From CBDUUP01 sp965370435 (GTDB lineage Bacteria > Chloroflexota > Anaerolineae > Anaerolineales > UBA11579): a stretch of DNA of 33,969 bases. Positions 6,468-14,639 of the stretch are shown here, piece after piece; the first letter of the stretch is position 1; each line of letters opens with the position of its first letter. The stretch is taken from positions 1 to 33,969 of the forward strand of contig CBDUUP010000007.1 in assembly GCA_965370435.1 (NCBI GenBank), written 5' to 3'. A program made the translations under genes and the position numbers. A model generated the notes under the pieces. It had not been told where the DNA came from, searched no databases, and saw only the letters and a program-made list of their open reading frames with translations.

Positions 6468-7568
6468 TCAATACCGCAGCAGCGCGCCAATGTTCCCCGA
6501 TCTTTCCAATTCCTCATTATTGAACAACACTTCCACCTCGCCGCCTTCCTGCATCACTTTACGCACCGCCATTTCCACCGCGTCAGGTATCTTCTCAAAA
6601 CTCTCTCCGCAAAACAAACAGGCCTCCATTTTCTGCACGGTGAGGTATCCGCATCCCTCGCAGCGATACCCCGGCGAGCGGAACCCATCCTGGATCAGCA
6701 AGGTTGTCACCCGGCCTTCGTGCACTGCGCTGAGCGTGTCGCCCAGACGCACCACCCCTCCCTGCCCTTTGGCCGCGGCGGTGATCACCGCATCCATCAA
6801 TCGTTCCTCGCGCCGCCGTTCGGCCTCCGCCCCGATCTTCAAAGCCCGGGCCTGCACATCCTGATGGCTGGCGTTCATGGCGATAGGAAAAACGCCCGTC
6901 ACCAAACTCTGCCAGGCTTTGGGAAGCTGCTGGCGGAAAAACCCCACGTTGGCCTCCGTGCCGCCGATCAATACCCGGCGCACCTTGTTCTTCGCAAAGA
7001 AATTGGCCGCGGCCTCCGCCGCGGCGCGCATGTTGCGCTCGGCGATCTCTCCTGTGCGTTTGGCGCCGCCCACCGTGCCGCTCCGCCGCCCCGCCGACTG
7101 AGACCCCCCGCCGCTCTTGGCCCGCCGCACCCCCTCGCCCCTCAAGCCCTCCTCCTCCCGCAGCGCGCCCATGTGAAAGTTAAAGAAGCGCGCATCTTGC
7201 TTATCCACCAACACGACTCCATATCCGCCGTAGGCGTCCAGCAAATAGGCCAGGGGCTTCACGTAGGGGCGGCCGCTGACTCGCATCCGTTCCCGCATGG
7301 GCACCGCTAATGGATAAGCTCGAAAGAAGCCCTCCCCCGCGCAGGAAAAAACCGCCCCGCTGTTCCCCGACCAATCGTACTCGTCGCTGAAATATTTCTC
7401 CACCGCGGATACATCCTCCCGTAATTCCACATCTTTTAACATAGCCCGCAAGCGCGCCTTGTGAGTCTCGGCGCTGTTCTGTGAAAGGTCGGTGTCCAGA
7501 TATACGCTCAACACGTAATGCTGCGGGTCGTAATCCAACAGTTCTCGCAGTTCGCTTTCCGTAATCAT
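6468..7568 (-). CDS. eRF1/Vms1-like peptidyl-tRNA release factor homologue (baeRF type)
   Basis: The 366-residue protein resembles bacterial and archaeal eRF1-like proteins linked to ribosome rescue. The N-terminal ~130 residues are a eRF1 domain-1/2-like part (YVLSVYLDTD at 18-27, GYGVVLVDKQDARFFNF at 115-131). A Gly/Ser/Arg-rich loop at 152-161 (SGGGSQSAGR) sits where eRF1 carries GGQ, followed by a helix with TGEIAERNMRAAAEAAANFF. That reads as GSQ with the catalytic-type Gln preserved. A four-Cys zinc ribbon (Cys303, 306, 317, 320) is inserted before the C-terminal L7Ae-like domain end (EVEVLFNNEELERSGNIGALLRY). GGAGG lies 6 nt before the ATG. Known relatives release peptides from stalled 50S-peptidyl-tRNA; that role here is inferred. 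The next genes are HtrA and DnaJ, both quality-control proteins. Confidence 0.75.
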   Translation of the reverse strand: MITESELRELLDYDPQHYVLSVYLDTDLSQNSAETHKARLRAMLKDVELREDVSAVEKYFSDEYDWSGNSGAVFSCAGEGFFRAYPLAVPMRERMRVSGRPYVKPLAYLLDAYGGYGVVLVDKQDARFFNFHMGALREEEGLRGEGVRRAKSGGGSQSAGRRSGTVGGAKRTGEIAERNMRAAAEAAANFFAKNKVRRVLIGGTEANVGFFRQQLPKAWQSLVTGVFPIAMNASHQDVQARALKIGAEAERRREERLMDAVITAAAKGQGGVVRLGDTLSAVHEGRVTTLLIQDGFRSPGYRCEGCGYLTVQKMEACLFCGESFEKIPDAVEMAVRKVMQEGGEVEVLFNNEELERSGNIGALLRY

Positions 7569-7733
7569 CAGCTACCTCCAATGAACAGCCGGTTGAAACT
7601 ATCCAACCGCCAATCACGAATATTTATTTGTAGTTTTCCTCCCTCAGCCATTTCTAATTATTTAAACGCCTTACTTCCGCCGGTATGAACCTACGTCGAA
7701 AGTCCGGCTGAAGCATCCAGCCTAATTATCTCA

Positions 7734-8888
7734 CTAGCGGCTGCCCAGAACGACCACGAGGTCCAACTCCTGGTTGCCCCGCAGCACGGTGAGGACGATG
7801 GTATCGCCGGGACTTTTGTAATTCAGCAAGTATCGCAATAAATCGCCGAACTGGAGCAGCGGACGGCCATCCGCCGCGATGATCAAATCCCCTCCGGCGT
7901 TAATACCGGCAATGCCGGATGGCTCAGTCCCGGCCTGTAAGCCAGCATCGTCCGCCGGGCCGCCGGGGATCACGCTGAGGACGTAGGCGCCGGTCGAGCG
8001 CGGCAAGCCCAGCGACTCCTGCTGCAACAAGGATAAGTTGGAAAGGCTGGTGATCCCCAGGTAGGGATAGTCGTAAAAGCCTTTCTCGATGAGGGACGGA
8101 ACCACCCGCTTGACAATGTTGATCGAGATGGCAAACCCCACCCCAGAGTTCAAAGGTTCGCCCGATTCGCTGACGCTGTTGGTGCGGATGGCGCGGTTCA
8201 CGCCCACCACCTCGCCGTTCAGGTTCAGCAAGGGGCCGCCCGAATTGCCGGGGTTGATGGCTGCATCGGTCTGGATGATGTCGCCCGCGGTGAAGATGCC
8301 GCCGCTGGGCGCCTCGTGCAGGGAAGCCATAGTGCGCCCCAGACCGGAGACAATGCCTACCGTCATGGTGCCGTTCAACCCGAAAGGATTGCCAATCGCC
8401 ACCACAGTCTGCCCGATCTTGATCTGCTCAGAGTCGCCCATGAGCAGCGGGTGCAGCTCCTCGAGTGGAGCATCCACCTTGAGCACTGCCAGGTCAGAGT
8501 CCAGGTCGGTGCCGACCACCTCGGCCCGGGCCTTGAAACCGGAGGGGAAATCCACTTCGATGGTAGAAGCATTCTCGATAACGTGGAAGTTGGTGATAAT
8601 GTGGCCTTCGGTGTCCCACACAAAACCCGAACCCATCCCCCCGCCAGCGGAGGAATAATTGAGGATCGCCACCACCCCGGGGCTGGCCCGTTCATACAAG
8701 GCAACCAGCAGGTCTTGCTGGGCGGCCAGGTCGCCAACCGAAAGCGGAGCCGGAGGGTTCACCTCCGGGACGCCAATAGTTTCGGCGGCGAAGAGTTCGG
8801 GAAGCTGCATGACCGTCTGGCAAGCCAGAGCGCCCACCATCAGCATTATCAGGATGAGCAGTAAGCGGGTGCGGGTTTGGGGTTTCAT
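7734..8888 (-). CDS. HtrA/DegP-type serine protease with PDZ domain
   Basis: This is an extracytoplasmic trypsin-like protease that degrades damaged proteins. The N-terminus (KPQTRTRLLLILIMLMVGALAC) is a signal peptide with a possible, slightly atypical lipobox ending at Cys23. The triad is visible: His102 in TNFHVIENA, Asp132 in DLDSDLAVLKVD and Ser216 in INPGNSGGPL. One PDZ domain (about 275-384: YLGIT, SVIPGGPADDAGLQAG, GGDLIIAADG) follows. The 384 residues fit single-PDZ HtrA proteins. On the minus strand a possible promoter (TATTAT near 8910-8915) lies just upstream. It follows DnaJ and precedes the release-factor homologue in the same direction, but with gaps of more than 100 nt. Confidence 0.92.
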   Translation of the reverse strand: MKPQTRTRLLLILIMLMVGALACQTVMQLPELFAAETIGVPEVNPPAPLSVGDLAAQQDLLVALYERASPGVVAILNYSSAGGGMGSGFVWDTEGHIITNFHVIENASTIEVDFPSGFKARAEVVGTDLDSDLAVLKVDAPLEELHPLLMGDSEQIKIGQTVVAIGNPFGLNGTMTVGIVSGLGRTMASLHEAPSGGIFTAGDIIQTDAAINPGNSGGPLLNLNGEVVGVNRAIRTNSVSESGEPLNSGVGFAISINIVKRVVPSLIEKGFYDYPYLGITSLSNLSLLQQESLGLPRSTGAYVLSVIPGGPADDAGLQAGTEPSGIAGINAGGDLIIAADGRPLLQFGDLLRYLLNYKSPGDTIVLTVLRGNQELDLVVVLGSR

Positions 8889-9008
8889 GATCTACCTCAG
8901 TTGGGAATCATAATATGTTTTATGCAATTAAGTCTAGCGCGATCCCCAATATCTTACCATTCAGGCAACAACCTGCGGGAGGTTATTGATTTGCCTGCTA
9001 TACATGCC

Positions 9009-9923
9009 TCATAAACCTTTTCGTTCCTGAGCCTCAAGCTGGGCCAGTTCGTCGAAAAGCTCGCGCTGGCGGGGGGTGAGTGTGCGCGGCAGCGTAACCT
9101 TCACTTCGGCCAACAAATCGCCGTGCTTATCAGGGGATTTCAAGAAAGGCATCCCTCGCCCTTTCAACCGGATTTTCTGTCCGGGTTGGGTGCCCGGCGG
9201 GACATTCAACCTCACCTCGCCCCCCAGGGTGGTCAAGCTGACCTCCCCGCCCAACACCGCAGTGGACAAGTCCACCTCCACCTCCGCATAAAGCGTGTTC
9301 CCCTTGCGCTTGAAGCGGTCGTCAGAGGCGACTTTCAAGACCAGGTAAACGTCCCCGCCGCCCGGCCCCACGCCCGACATCCGCATCTTGGTCCCCGTTT
9401 TCGCCCCGGCGGGGATCTTCACCTCCAGGCCGCGGCCGTTGACCTCCACCCGGCGGTGGCTGCCGTTGTAGGCTTCCTGCAGGCTGATGGTCACATCCTG
9501 CTCGGGGGATGGCCTCACCGCCCGGCGGCCCCGCCCTCCCCCGGCAGAACCGCCAAAAACCTGGTTGAAGAAATCTGAAAAACCGCCCCCAAAGAGGTCG
9601 TTCAGATCATCCACCTCGACCCGGGTTGCGCCGCCCGCCCCCCTCGCAGACCAATCCCCCCAATTGAAGCCGCCCTGCCTGCCGCCCTGCCGCTGGAAAT
9701 CGTGATAGGCCGAACCTAACCGGTCGTAGTGGGCGCGCTTCTCCGCATCCCCCAACACCTGATAAGCCTCGTTGATCTCCTTGAACCGCTCCTCGGCCTG
9801 TTTATCGCCTGGGTTGTGGTCGGGATGATGCTTCATCGCCAACTTACGGTAGACGCGTTTGATCTCCTCCTCTTTGGCCTTCCTATCAATGCCCAATACT
9901 TGGTAATAATCCTTGTAATCCAT
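9009..9923 (-). CDS. DnaJ-family co-chaperone, CbpA type (no zinc finger)
   Basis: The protein stimulates the ATPase of DnaK and delivers substrates. The N-terminal J domain (residues 4-70) has the HPD motif at 33-35. A Gly-rich region with GGGFSDFFNQVFGG follows (about 75-135), then the C-terminal substrate-binding double beta domain (about 140-290: VTISLQEAYNGSHRRVEV, GDVYLVLKV, GRGMPFLKSPDKHGDLLAEVKV). The four CXXCXGXG repeats of class I DnaJ are absent, so it is class II (CbpA-like); 304 residues is the normal size. A minus-strand promoter candidate (TTGACT, 18 nt, TAGAAT) lies at 9983-10012. No dnaK or grpE is in the window. Confidence 0.92.
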   Translation of the reverse strand: MDYKDYYQVLGIDRKAKEEEIKRVYRKLAMKHHPDHNPGDKQAEERFKEINEAYQVLGDAEKRAHYDRLGSAYHDFQRQGGRQGGFNWGDWSARGAGGATRVEVDDLNDLFGGGFSDFFNQVFGGSAGGGRGRRAVRPSPEQDVTISLQEAYNGSHRRVEVNGRGLEVKIPAGAKTGTKMRMSGVGPGGGDVYLVLKVASDDRFKRKGNTLYAEVEVDLSTAVLGGEVSLTTLGGEVRLNVPPGTQPGQKIRLKGRGMPFLKSPDKHGDLLAEVKVTLPRTLTPRQRELFDELAQLEAQERKGL

Positions 9924-9982
9924 CCTGCTCCTTTATCAGATCGCCGGTACACCGTTAAATTGAGGCCGAAACCTCCCTCTTG

Positions 9983-10012
9983 ATTCTATTCTATTCATAG
10001 GTGTAAAGTCAA
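9983..10012 (-). promoter_or_regulatory. candidate promoter of the dnaJ-like gene
   Basis: On the minus strand TTGACT (10007-10012) and TAGAAT (9983-9988) are separated by 18 nt, 60 nt before the start codon. No CIRCE-type inverted repeat is visible. The rest of 9924-10160 shows only a 6-bp inverted repeat (GGGCTA/TAGCCC, 10058-10081). Confidence 0.4.
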
Positions 10013-10160
10013 GCGCCAAAGGGATACTCTAATATTACTCTAACTCTCCTGGGCAGCGGGCTATCATAGTTTCACTAGCCCTCTAGGACGCATAATTTCC
10101 AACCGCATACTCGAAAAAATCCCCCCTCTTTTTAACAATCCATGCTATCATAATACCATC

Positions 10161-11816
10161 ATGGCTACGCAGAAAGAACGCATCCTCCTCGTCGAGAGCG
10201 ACCCCGACAACAGCGAACTGATCGCCCGCCAGGCCCTTCAGCCCCAAGGCTACCAGATTCGAGTCGCCACCAACGCTGGAGCAGCCATCAAACAGGCGGT
10301 AGAATTTTCTCCCGACGTCATTATCGCCAACCTCAGTCTCATGGGGTTGAGCGGCAAAGATTTGCTGGTCGCGCTCTCTTCACAGAATATTGAAATACCC
10401 ATCATCATGATCGCCCCCCCAGGGATGGAAAGCGACGTCATCCAGGCCTTTCGGCTGGGCGCATCCGACTACGTGAATTCGCCGGTGCGAGAGGCGGAGG
10501 TCATCTCCGCCGTGGAACGGGCCTTGAAGCAAGTGCGGGCTAGACGTGAACGAGAACAGCTCGCCCGCCAGGTGAAGCGCACCAACGAAGAGCTTCAAAA
10601 ACGGGTGCGCGAATTGACCACCATCTTCGGCATCGGCAAGGCCGTCACCGGGATCACCGACCAGCAAGCCCTCTTCGAAAAGATCATCGAAGGCGCGGTC
10701 CTGGTCACCGATGCGGATTACGGCTGGCTGCTGCGGCGGGACGAAAAAAGCCCCAACTTCATTTTGCGCGCCTATCACAAGCTGCCCAAAACCTTCGCCA
10801 GCAAGCTCCACCAACCCTGGGACGACGGCATCAGTTCACTGGTAGCCATGTCAGGCGAGTCGCTCACCATTCACGGCGATGCGCTCAAACGCTTCAAAGT
10901 CTCCCGCATCGGGCAAGCCGCTCTGGTGGTGCCCGTGAAGGTGCAAAAAGAGGTCGTCGCCTTGCTGGTGGTGATTCGTAAAAAGTCCCAGCCCTTCACC
11001 AAAAGCGACCAGGCCATGATGGAAGGCGTCGCCGATTATGCTTCTATTTCCCTGGTCAACGTCCGTCTTTTCCAGGCCCTGGACGAGCGCGCCCAATCCC
11101 TGCAAAAATCCATCGAAGAATCCAAAGCCAACGAAGACCTCAAAGAAGAAATACTAGAAAGCGTCAGCCACGAAATGCGCTCACCGTTGGTGGCCGCCAA
11201 GGGCGAGGTGGATAAATTCTCCGCCGGGGATCTGGGCAAGCTCAACAAAAATCAAACAAAGGCCATCACCGCCATCCAGGAAAAGCTGGCCCGGGTGGTG
11301 GAGATCGTGGATGCCATGAGCGCCCTTCAAGAAGCCGCCAGCGCCAAGAAGCCTCAGGAGATCAACCTGAACGACCTGACCAGCCAGGCCGTCGGTCGTT
11401 TCCAGAAAGAAGCTCGACAACACGGAATCAAATTCGAAACCAAACTGCCCGCCAAACCGGTGATGGCTTTTGCCGACCCGGACCAGATCGCCCAGGTCTT
11501 CGACAGTCTGTTCTCCAATGCCATCAAGTTCTCTCCCCAGGGCGGCAAGGTCATCGTGCAGGTCGCCAGCAACGATCAGAGCCAGGCCCACGTCACTGTG
11601 CAGGACACCGGCGTTGGGATAGACAATAAAAACCTCCCGCGTATCTTTGACCACTTCTACCAGGTGGATGCTTCCGCCGCCAACCAGAACGGCGGATTGG
11701 GGATCGGCCTTTCGATAGCCAAAGAGATCATTACCGCCCACGGCGGCAAAGTATGGGCCGAGAGCAAACCTGGAGAAGGGTCCGCCTTCCACTTCACCAT
11801 CCGGCCTCCAGAGTAA
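10161..11816 (+). CDS. hybrid sensor histidine kinase: pseudo-receiver, GAF, HisKA, HATPase
   Basis: The 551-residue cytoplasmic protein begins with a receiver-like domain (6-122) followed by a coiled-coil helix (124-152), a GAF domain (about 155-305), a dimerisation/phosphoacceptor domain with His337 in SVSHEMRSPL, and a HATPase domain (about 440-551; N-box SNAIKFSP, G1 DTGVGID, G2 GLGIGLSIAKE). The receiver has lost key residues: the phosphoacceptor position is Asn57 (IIANLSL) and the conserved Lys before Pro is Ser107 (YVNSPV), so it probably cannot be phosphorylated. No transmembrane segment is seen, so the signal is likely cytoplasmic. The next gene, 12 nt downstream, is a second kinase with the same head domain. 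A separate intact response regulator is not in the window. Confidence 0.9.
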   Translation: MATQKERILLVESDPDNSELIARQALQPQGYQIRVATNAGAAIKQAVEFSPDVIIANLSLMGLSGKDLLVALSSQNIEIPIIMIAPPGMESDVIQAFRLGASDYVNSPVREAEVISAVERALKQVRARREREQLARQVKRTNEELQKRVRELTTIFGIGKAVTGITDQQALFEKIIEGAVLVTDADYGWLLRRDEKSPNFILRAYHKLPKTFASKLHQPWDDGISSLVAMSGESLTIHGDALKRFKVSRIGQAALVVPVKVQKEVVALLVVIRKKSQPFTKSDQAMMEGVADYASISLVNVRLFQALDERAQSLQKSIEESKANEDLKEEILESVSHEMRSPLVAAKGEVDKFSAGDLGKLNKNQTKAITAIQEKLARVVEIVDAMSALQEAASAKKPQEINLNDLTSQAVGRFQKEARQHGIKFETKLPAKPVMAFADPDQIAQVFDSLFSNAIKFSPQGGKVIVQVASNDQSQAHVTVQDTGVGIDNKNLPRIFDHFYQVDASAANQNGGLGIGLSIAKEIITAHGGKVWAESKPGEGSAFHFTIRPPE

Positions 11817-11828
11817 ACCATACCAAGC

Positions 11829-13751
11829 ATGACCCAAGAACACATTCTCCTCATTCTTTCAGACCAATCCACGGCCAAATTGATGGAGGGCAGCATCTTG
11901 CGCCCGGCCGGGTATCAAGTCACCGTGGTGGATAGCTGCGCCGAGGCCGAGAAAAAAGCCTCCCTCTTCAACCCCAACCTGGCTATTATCGGAGACAACC
12001 TCCCCGACGGCCACTACCTGGATCTTTCCGCCCGCCTGGTTGAACGCCACCCCACCCTTCCCCTCATTCTCTTCACCAGCGAACGCTCCGACTCCTTGCC
12101 CCTCAAGGTTATGCGCCTGGGGCTGGTGGACTGGCTGTCTCCGCCTCTGCACCCCGACGCAGTCCTGGAGGCCGTCCAGCGCGGCCTGAACCGCCGGGAC
12201 ACCTGGCAAAAAGGGCTTCAAATGGAAGCCCGGCGGGTCACCGCACCGCTGCAAGAGCGCCTGGACGTGCTGGAAACCCTCACCCAGGTGGGCCGCTCGG
12301 TGACCGCCCACCTCGACCTGGACAACGTATTGACCGCCGTGGTGGACGCCGCCGTCTACCTGACCAAGGCCGAGGAAGGCAGCTTGCTTCTCATAGATGA
12401 GGAAACCGGCGAACTCTATATGCGGGCGGCTCGTAATTTCCAGGATGAATTCGTCCGCACCTTCCGCCTGCCCGTCTCGGACACCATTGCCGGGCAAGTG
12501 GTGCAATCCGGCGAACCGGCCGTCATCAACGCCTCCTCCCCCCAGAAGATCAAGACTGCCTATCTAGTACAAGACCTGATCTACGTGCCCCTGAAGATCA
12601 AGGACCGGGTGATCGGCGTCCTGGGTGTGGACAACCGGGAACGCTCGGCCAACTTCGGCGAACAGCACCTGACCCTCATGGCGGCCCTGGCCGATTACGC
12701 CGCCATCGCCATTGAAAACGCCCGCCTTTATGCCCACAGCGAAGTGGAGCGCAGCAAGCTGGAAACTATCCTCACCCGGGTCAAAGACGGCGTCATCATT
12801 CTTGACCAGGACGAACGAGTCATTCTCATTAATCAGACCGCCAAGGGCATCCTGGGCCTGAATGACCATGACGGCGACTTCACCGGAAAACCAATTGACG
12901 ACCTCCTGGAACACGAAGATCTGCTGGAGGTCCTGAAGAGCGGCCAGACCGCCCGCACGGAAATCACCTTTGAGGACGGCTGCACCTACAACACCCAAAT
13001 CTCCCCCATCCCCGAGGTCGGCCTGGTAGCCACCATGCACGACATCACTCAGCTCAAAGAACTCGACCGCATCAAGAATGACTTCGTCAACGCCGTCTCC
13101 CATGACCTGCGCTCTCCTCTCACCGCCATCCTGGGCTACATTGAATTGATCGAACGGGTGGGGCCGGTCACCGACCAACAGCGCGAATTCATCCAGCGGG
13201 TGCAGCTCAGCGTCCAGAATATCACTGGCCTGATCAACGACCTTCTCGATCTGGGCCGGATCGAGGCCGGTTTTGACGCCCAGAAAGAATTGGTGCCCAT
13301 CTCCGTCGTCCTGCGATACGCTGTAGACGGGATCCAGGCCCAAGCGGAGATCAAAAACCTCACCCTGGAGAGTGATTTCGACGACCAGCTCCCGCCGGTC
13401 TTCGGTAATCCCATCCGGCTGCGCCAAATGCTGGATAACCTGCTGCGCAACGCGGTCAAGTACACCCCGGAGAAAGGCTTGGTCAAGGTCAAGGCCCACG
13501 CCGAAGAGGAGCAGGTCATCATTCAGATCTCCGACAACGGTATGGGCGTCCCCCCTGCTGACCAGGCTTACATCTTCGACAAGTTCTACCGCGCCAGCAA
13601 CATCAAGACCGATATGCCCGGCACCGGCCTGGGGTTGGCCATCGTCCGCTCCATCATAGACAACCACCGGGGGCGCATCTGGCTGGACTCGAAAACCGAC
13701 CAGGGCGCCACCTTCACCATCGTCTTGCCCGTCGCCGAGGGTGATTTATAG
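11829..13751 (+). CDS. hybrid sensor histidine kinase: pseudo-receiver, GAF, PAS, HisKA, HATPase
   Basis: This 640-residue kinase has a degenerate receiver domain (5-120), GAF (about 138-300, with EEGSLLLIDEETGELYMRA and DLIYVPLKIKDRVIGVLGVDN), PAS (about 305-405, ILTRVKDGVIILDQDERVIL), a HisKA domain with His425 in AVSHDLRSPL, and HATPase (about 520-640; RNAVKYTPE, DNGMGVP, GTGLGLAIV). In the receiver the phosphoacceptor position reads IIGDNLPDG, where the usual Asp is Gly55 and the next residue is Asp56, and the conserved Lys is replaced (DWLSPPL). It starts 12 nt after the first kinase, so they form one transcript and may be able to form mixed complexes. The signal and cognate regulator are unknown. 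Confidence 0.9.
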   Translation: MTQEHILLILSDQSTAKLMEGSILRPAGYQVTVVDSCAEAEKKASLFNPNLAIIGDNLPDGHYLDLSARLVERHPTLPLILFTSERSDSLPLKVMRLGLVDWLSPPLHPDAVLEAVQRGLNRRDTWQKGLQMEARRVTAPLQERLDVLETLTQVGRSVTAHLDLDNVLTAVVDAAVYLTKAEEGSLLLIDEETGELYMRAARNFQDEFVRTFRLPVSDTIAGQVVQSGEPAVINASSPQKIKTAYLVQDLIYVPLKIKDRVIGVLGVDNRERSANFGEQHLTLMAALADYAAIAIENARLYAHSEVERSKLETILTRVKDGVIILDQDERVILINQTAKGILGLNDHDGDFTGKPIDDLLEHEDLLEVLKSGQTARTEITFEDGCTYNTQISPIPEVGLVATMHDITQLKELDRIKNDFVNAVSHDLRSPLTAILGYIELIERVGPVTDQQREFIQRVQLSVQNITGLINDLLDLGRIEAGFDAQKELVPISVVLRYAVDGIQAQAEIKNLTLESDFDDQLPPVFGNPIRLRQMLDNLLRNAVKYTPEKGLVKVKAHAEEEQVIIQISDNGMGVPPADQAYIFDKFYRASNIKTDMPGTGLGLAIVRSIIDNHRGRIWLDSKTDQGATFTIVLPVAEGDL

Positions 13752-13794
13752 CCGCCCCGATCAGACCCCAGGGAACCCTCCCCACTTGAAACAC

Positions 13795-13843
13795 AACGTT
13801 TTAACGTTGAAACGTTAAAACGTTAAACGTTAAACGTTTAAAA
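13795..13843. repeat. degenerate 7-8-nt word repeat, copy B1
   Basis: Words ending in AACG follow each other (TTTAACG, TTGAAACG, TTAAAACG, TTAAACG, TTAAACG). It lies immediately before the ribosome-binding site of surE. Related words occur at 28770-28805 and 31036-31072. Confidence 0.7.
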
Positions 13844-13851
13844 GAGGCCCT

Positions 13852-14631
13852 ATGCACATACTCGTAACCAACGACGACAGCGTCACCCATCCCGGCCTGC
13901 TGGCCCTGGCCCAGGAAATGCGCGCCCTGGGGAAAGTGACGGTTCTGGCCCCAGACCGCAACTGGTCCGCCTCCGGGCACGTCAAGACCATGCACCGCCC
14001 CCTGCGGGTGAAATCGGTCCGCCTGGAAGACGGAACCGAAGCCCTGGCAACCGACGGCGCGCCCTCCGACTGCGTGGCCCTGGCATTGCTCGGCCTGCTG
14101 CCAGAGAAGATTGATCTGGTGGTTTCGGGCATCAACCCCTATCCCAACCTGGGTCACGACGTGACCTATTCCGGCACTGTGACCGCCGCCATGGAAGCCG
14201 TCATCGGGGAACTGCCGGGAGTGGCAGTCTCGCTGGAACCGCCCCAGGAGAACGGCGGCCAACGGGATTACGGCCCCGCGGCCCGCTTCGCCCGACGGAT
14301 CGCCGCCCAGGTGATGGCTCGCGGCCTGCCCAAGAACACCCTGCTCAGCGTCAACGTCCCCGGCCTGCCCGAAGACGAGATCAAGGGCATCAAGATCACC
14401 CGCCAGGGCACCCGCGTCTACCGGGACGTACTGGTGAAGCGCGAAGACCCCCACGGACGCCCCTACTACTGGATCGGCGGCGAACCGCCCACCGCTGTTC
14501 CCACCGAAGGCTCCGACTTCGGCGCGCTGACAGAGGGCTACGTCTCCGTCACCCCCCTGCACCTCGACTTGACGGCCTATAAAGCTATGGATGAATTAAA
14601 GGCCTGGACTTGGGAAAACAGCGCTGGCTGA
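13852..14631 (+). CDS. surE: 5'/3'-nucleotidase SurE
   Basis: SurE removes phosphate from nucleoside 5'- and 3'-monophosphates using a divalent metal. The signatures are present: ILVTNDDS with Asp8 and Asp9, Ser39 in RNWSASG, and Asn95 in SGINPYPNLGHDVTYSGTV, which together make up the metal site and phosphate pocket. The 259 residues are normal for the family. ATG 13852 follows AGAGG at 6 nt. The gene lies 100 nt after the kinase pair, from which it is separated by the word repeat, and its stop lies 8 nt before the start of the metallo-beta-lactamase-fold gene, suggesting co-transcription with the latter. Confidence 0.95.
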   Translation: MHILVTNDDSVTHPGLLALAQEMRALGKVTVLAPDRNWSASGHVKTMHRPLRVKSVRLEDGTEALATDGAPSDCVALALLGLLPEKIDLVVSGINPYPNLGHDVTYSGTVTAAMEAVIGELPGVAVSLEPPQENGGQRDYGPAARFARRIAAQVMARGLPKNTLLSVNVPGLPEDEIKGIKITRQGTRVYRDVLVKREDPHGRPYYWIGGEPPTAVPTEGSDFGALTEGYVSVTPLHLDLTAYKAMDELKAWTWENSAG

Positions 14632-14639
14632 ATGGCGCG

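Noticed and set aside
12564..13667. Long minus-strand open frame (about 367 codons) opposite the second histidine kinase
   Set aside because: It is the mirror of a GC-rich kinase gene with all domains in the other frame; its translation has no recognisable motif and no ribosome site.
13795..13843. CRISPR-like repeat array
   Set aside because: Repeat words are 7-8 nt without spacers and there are no cas genes in the window.
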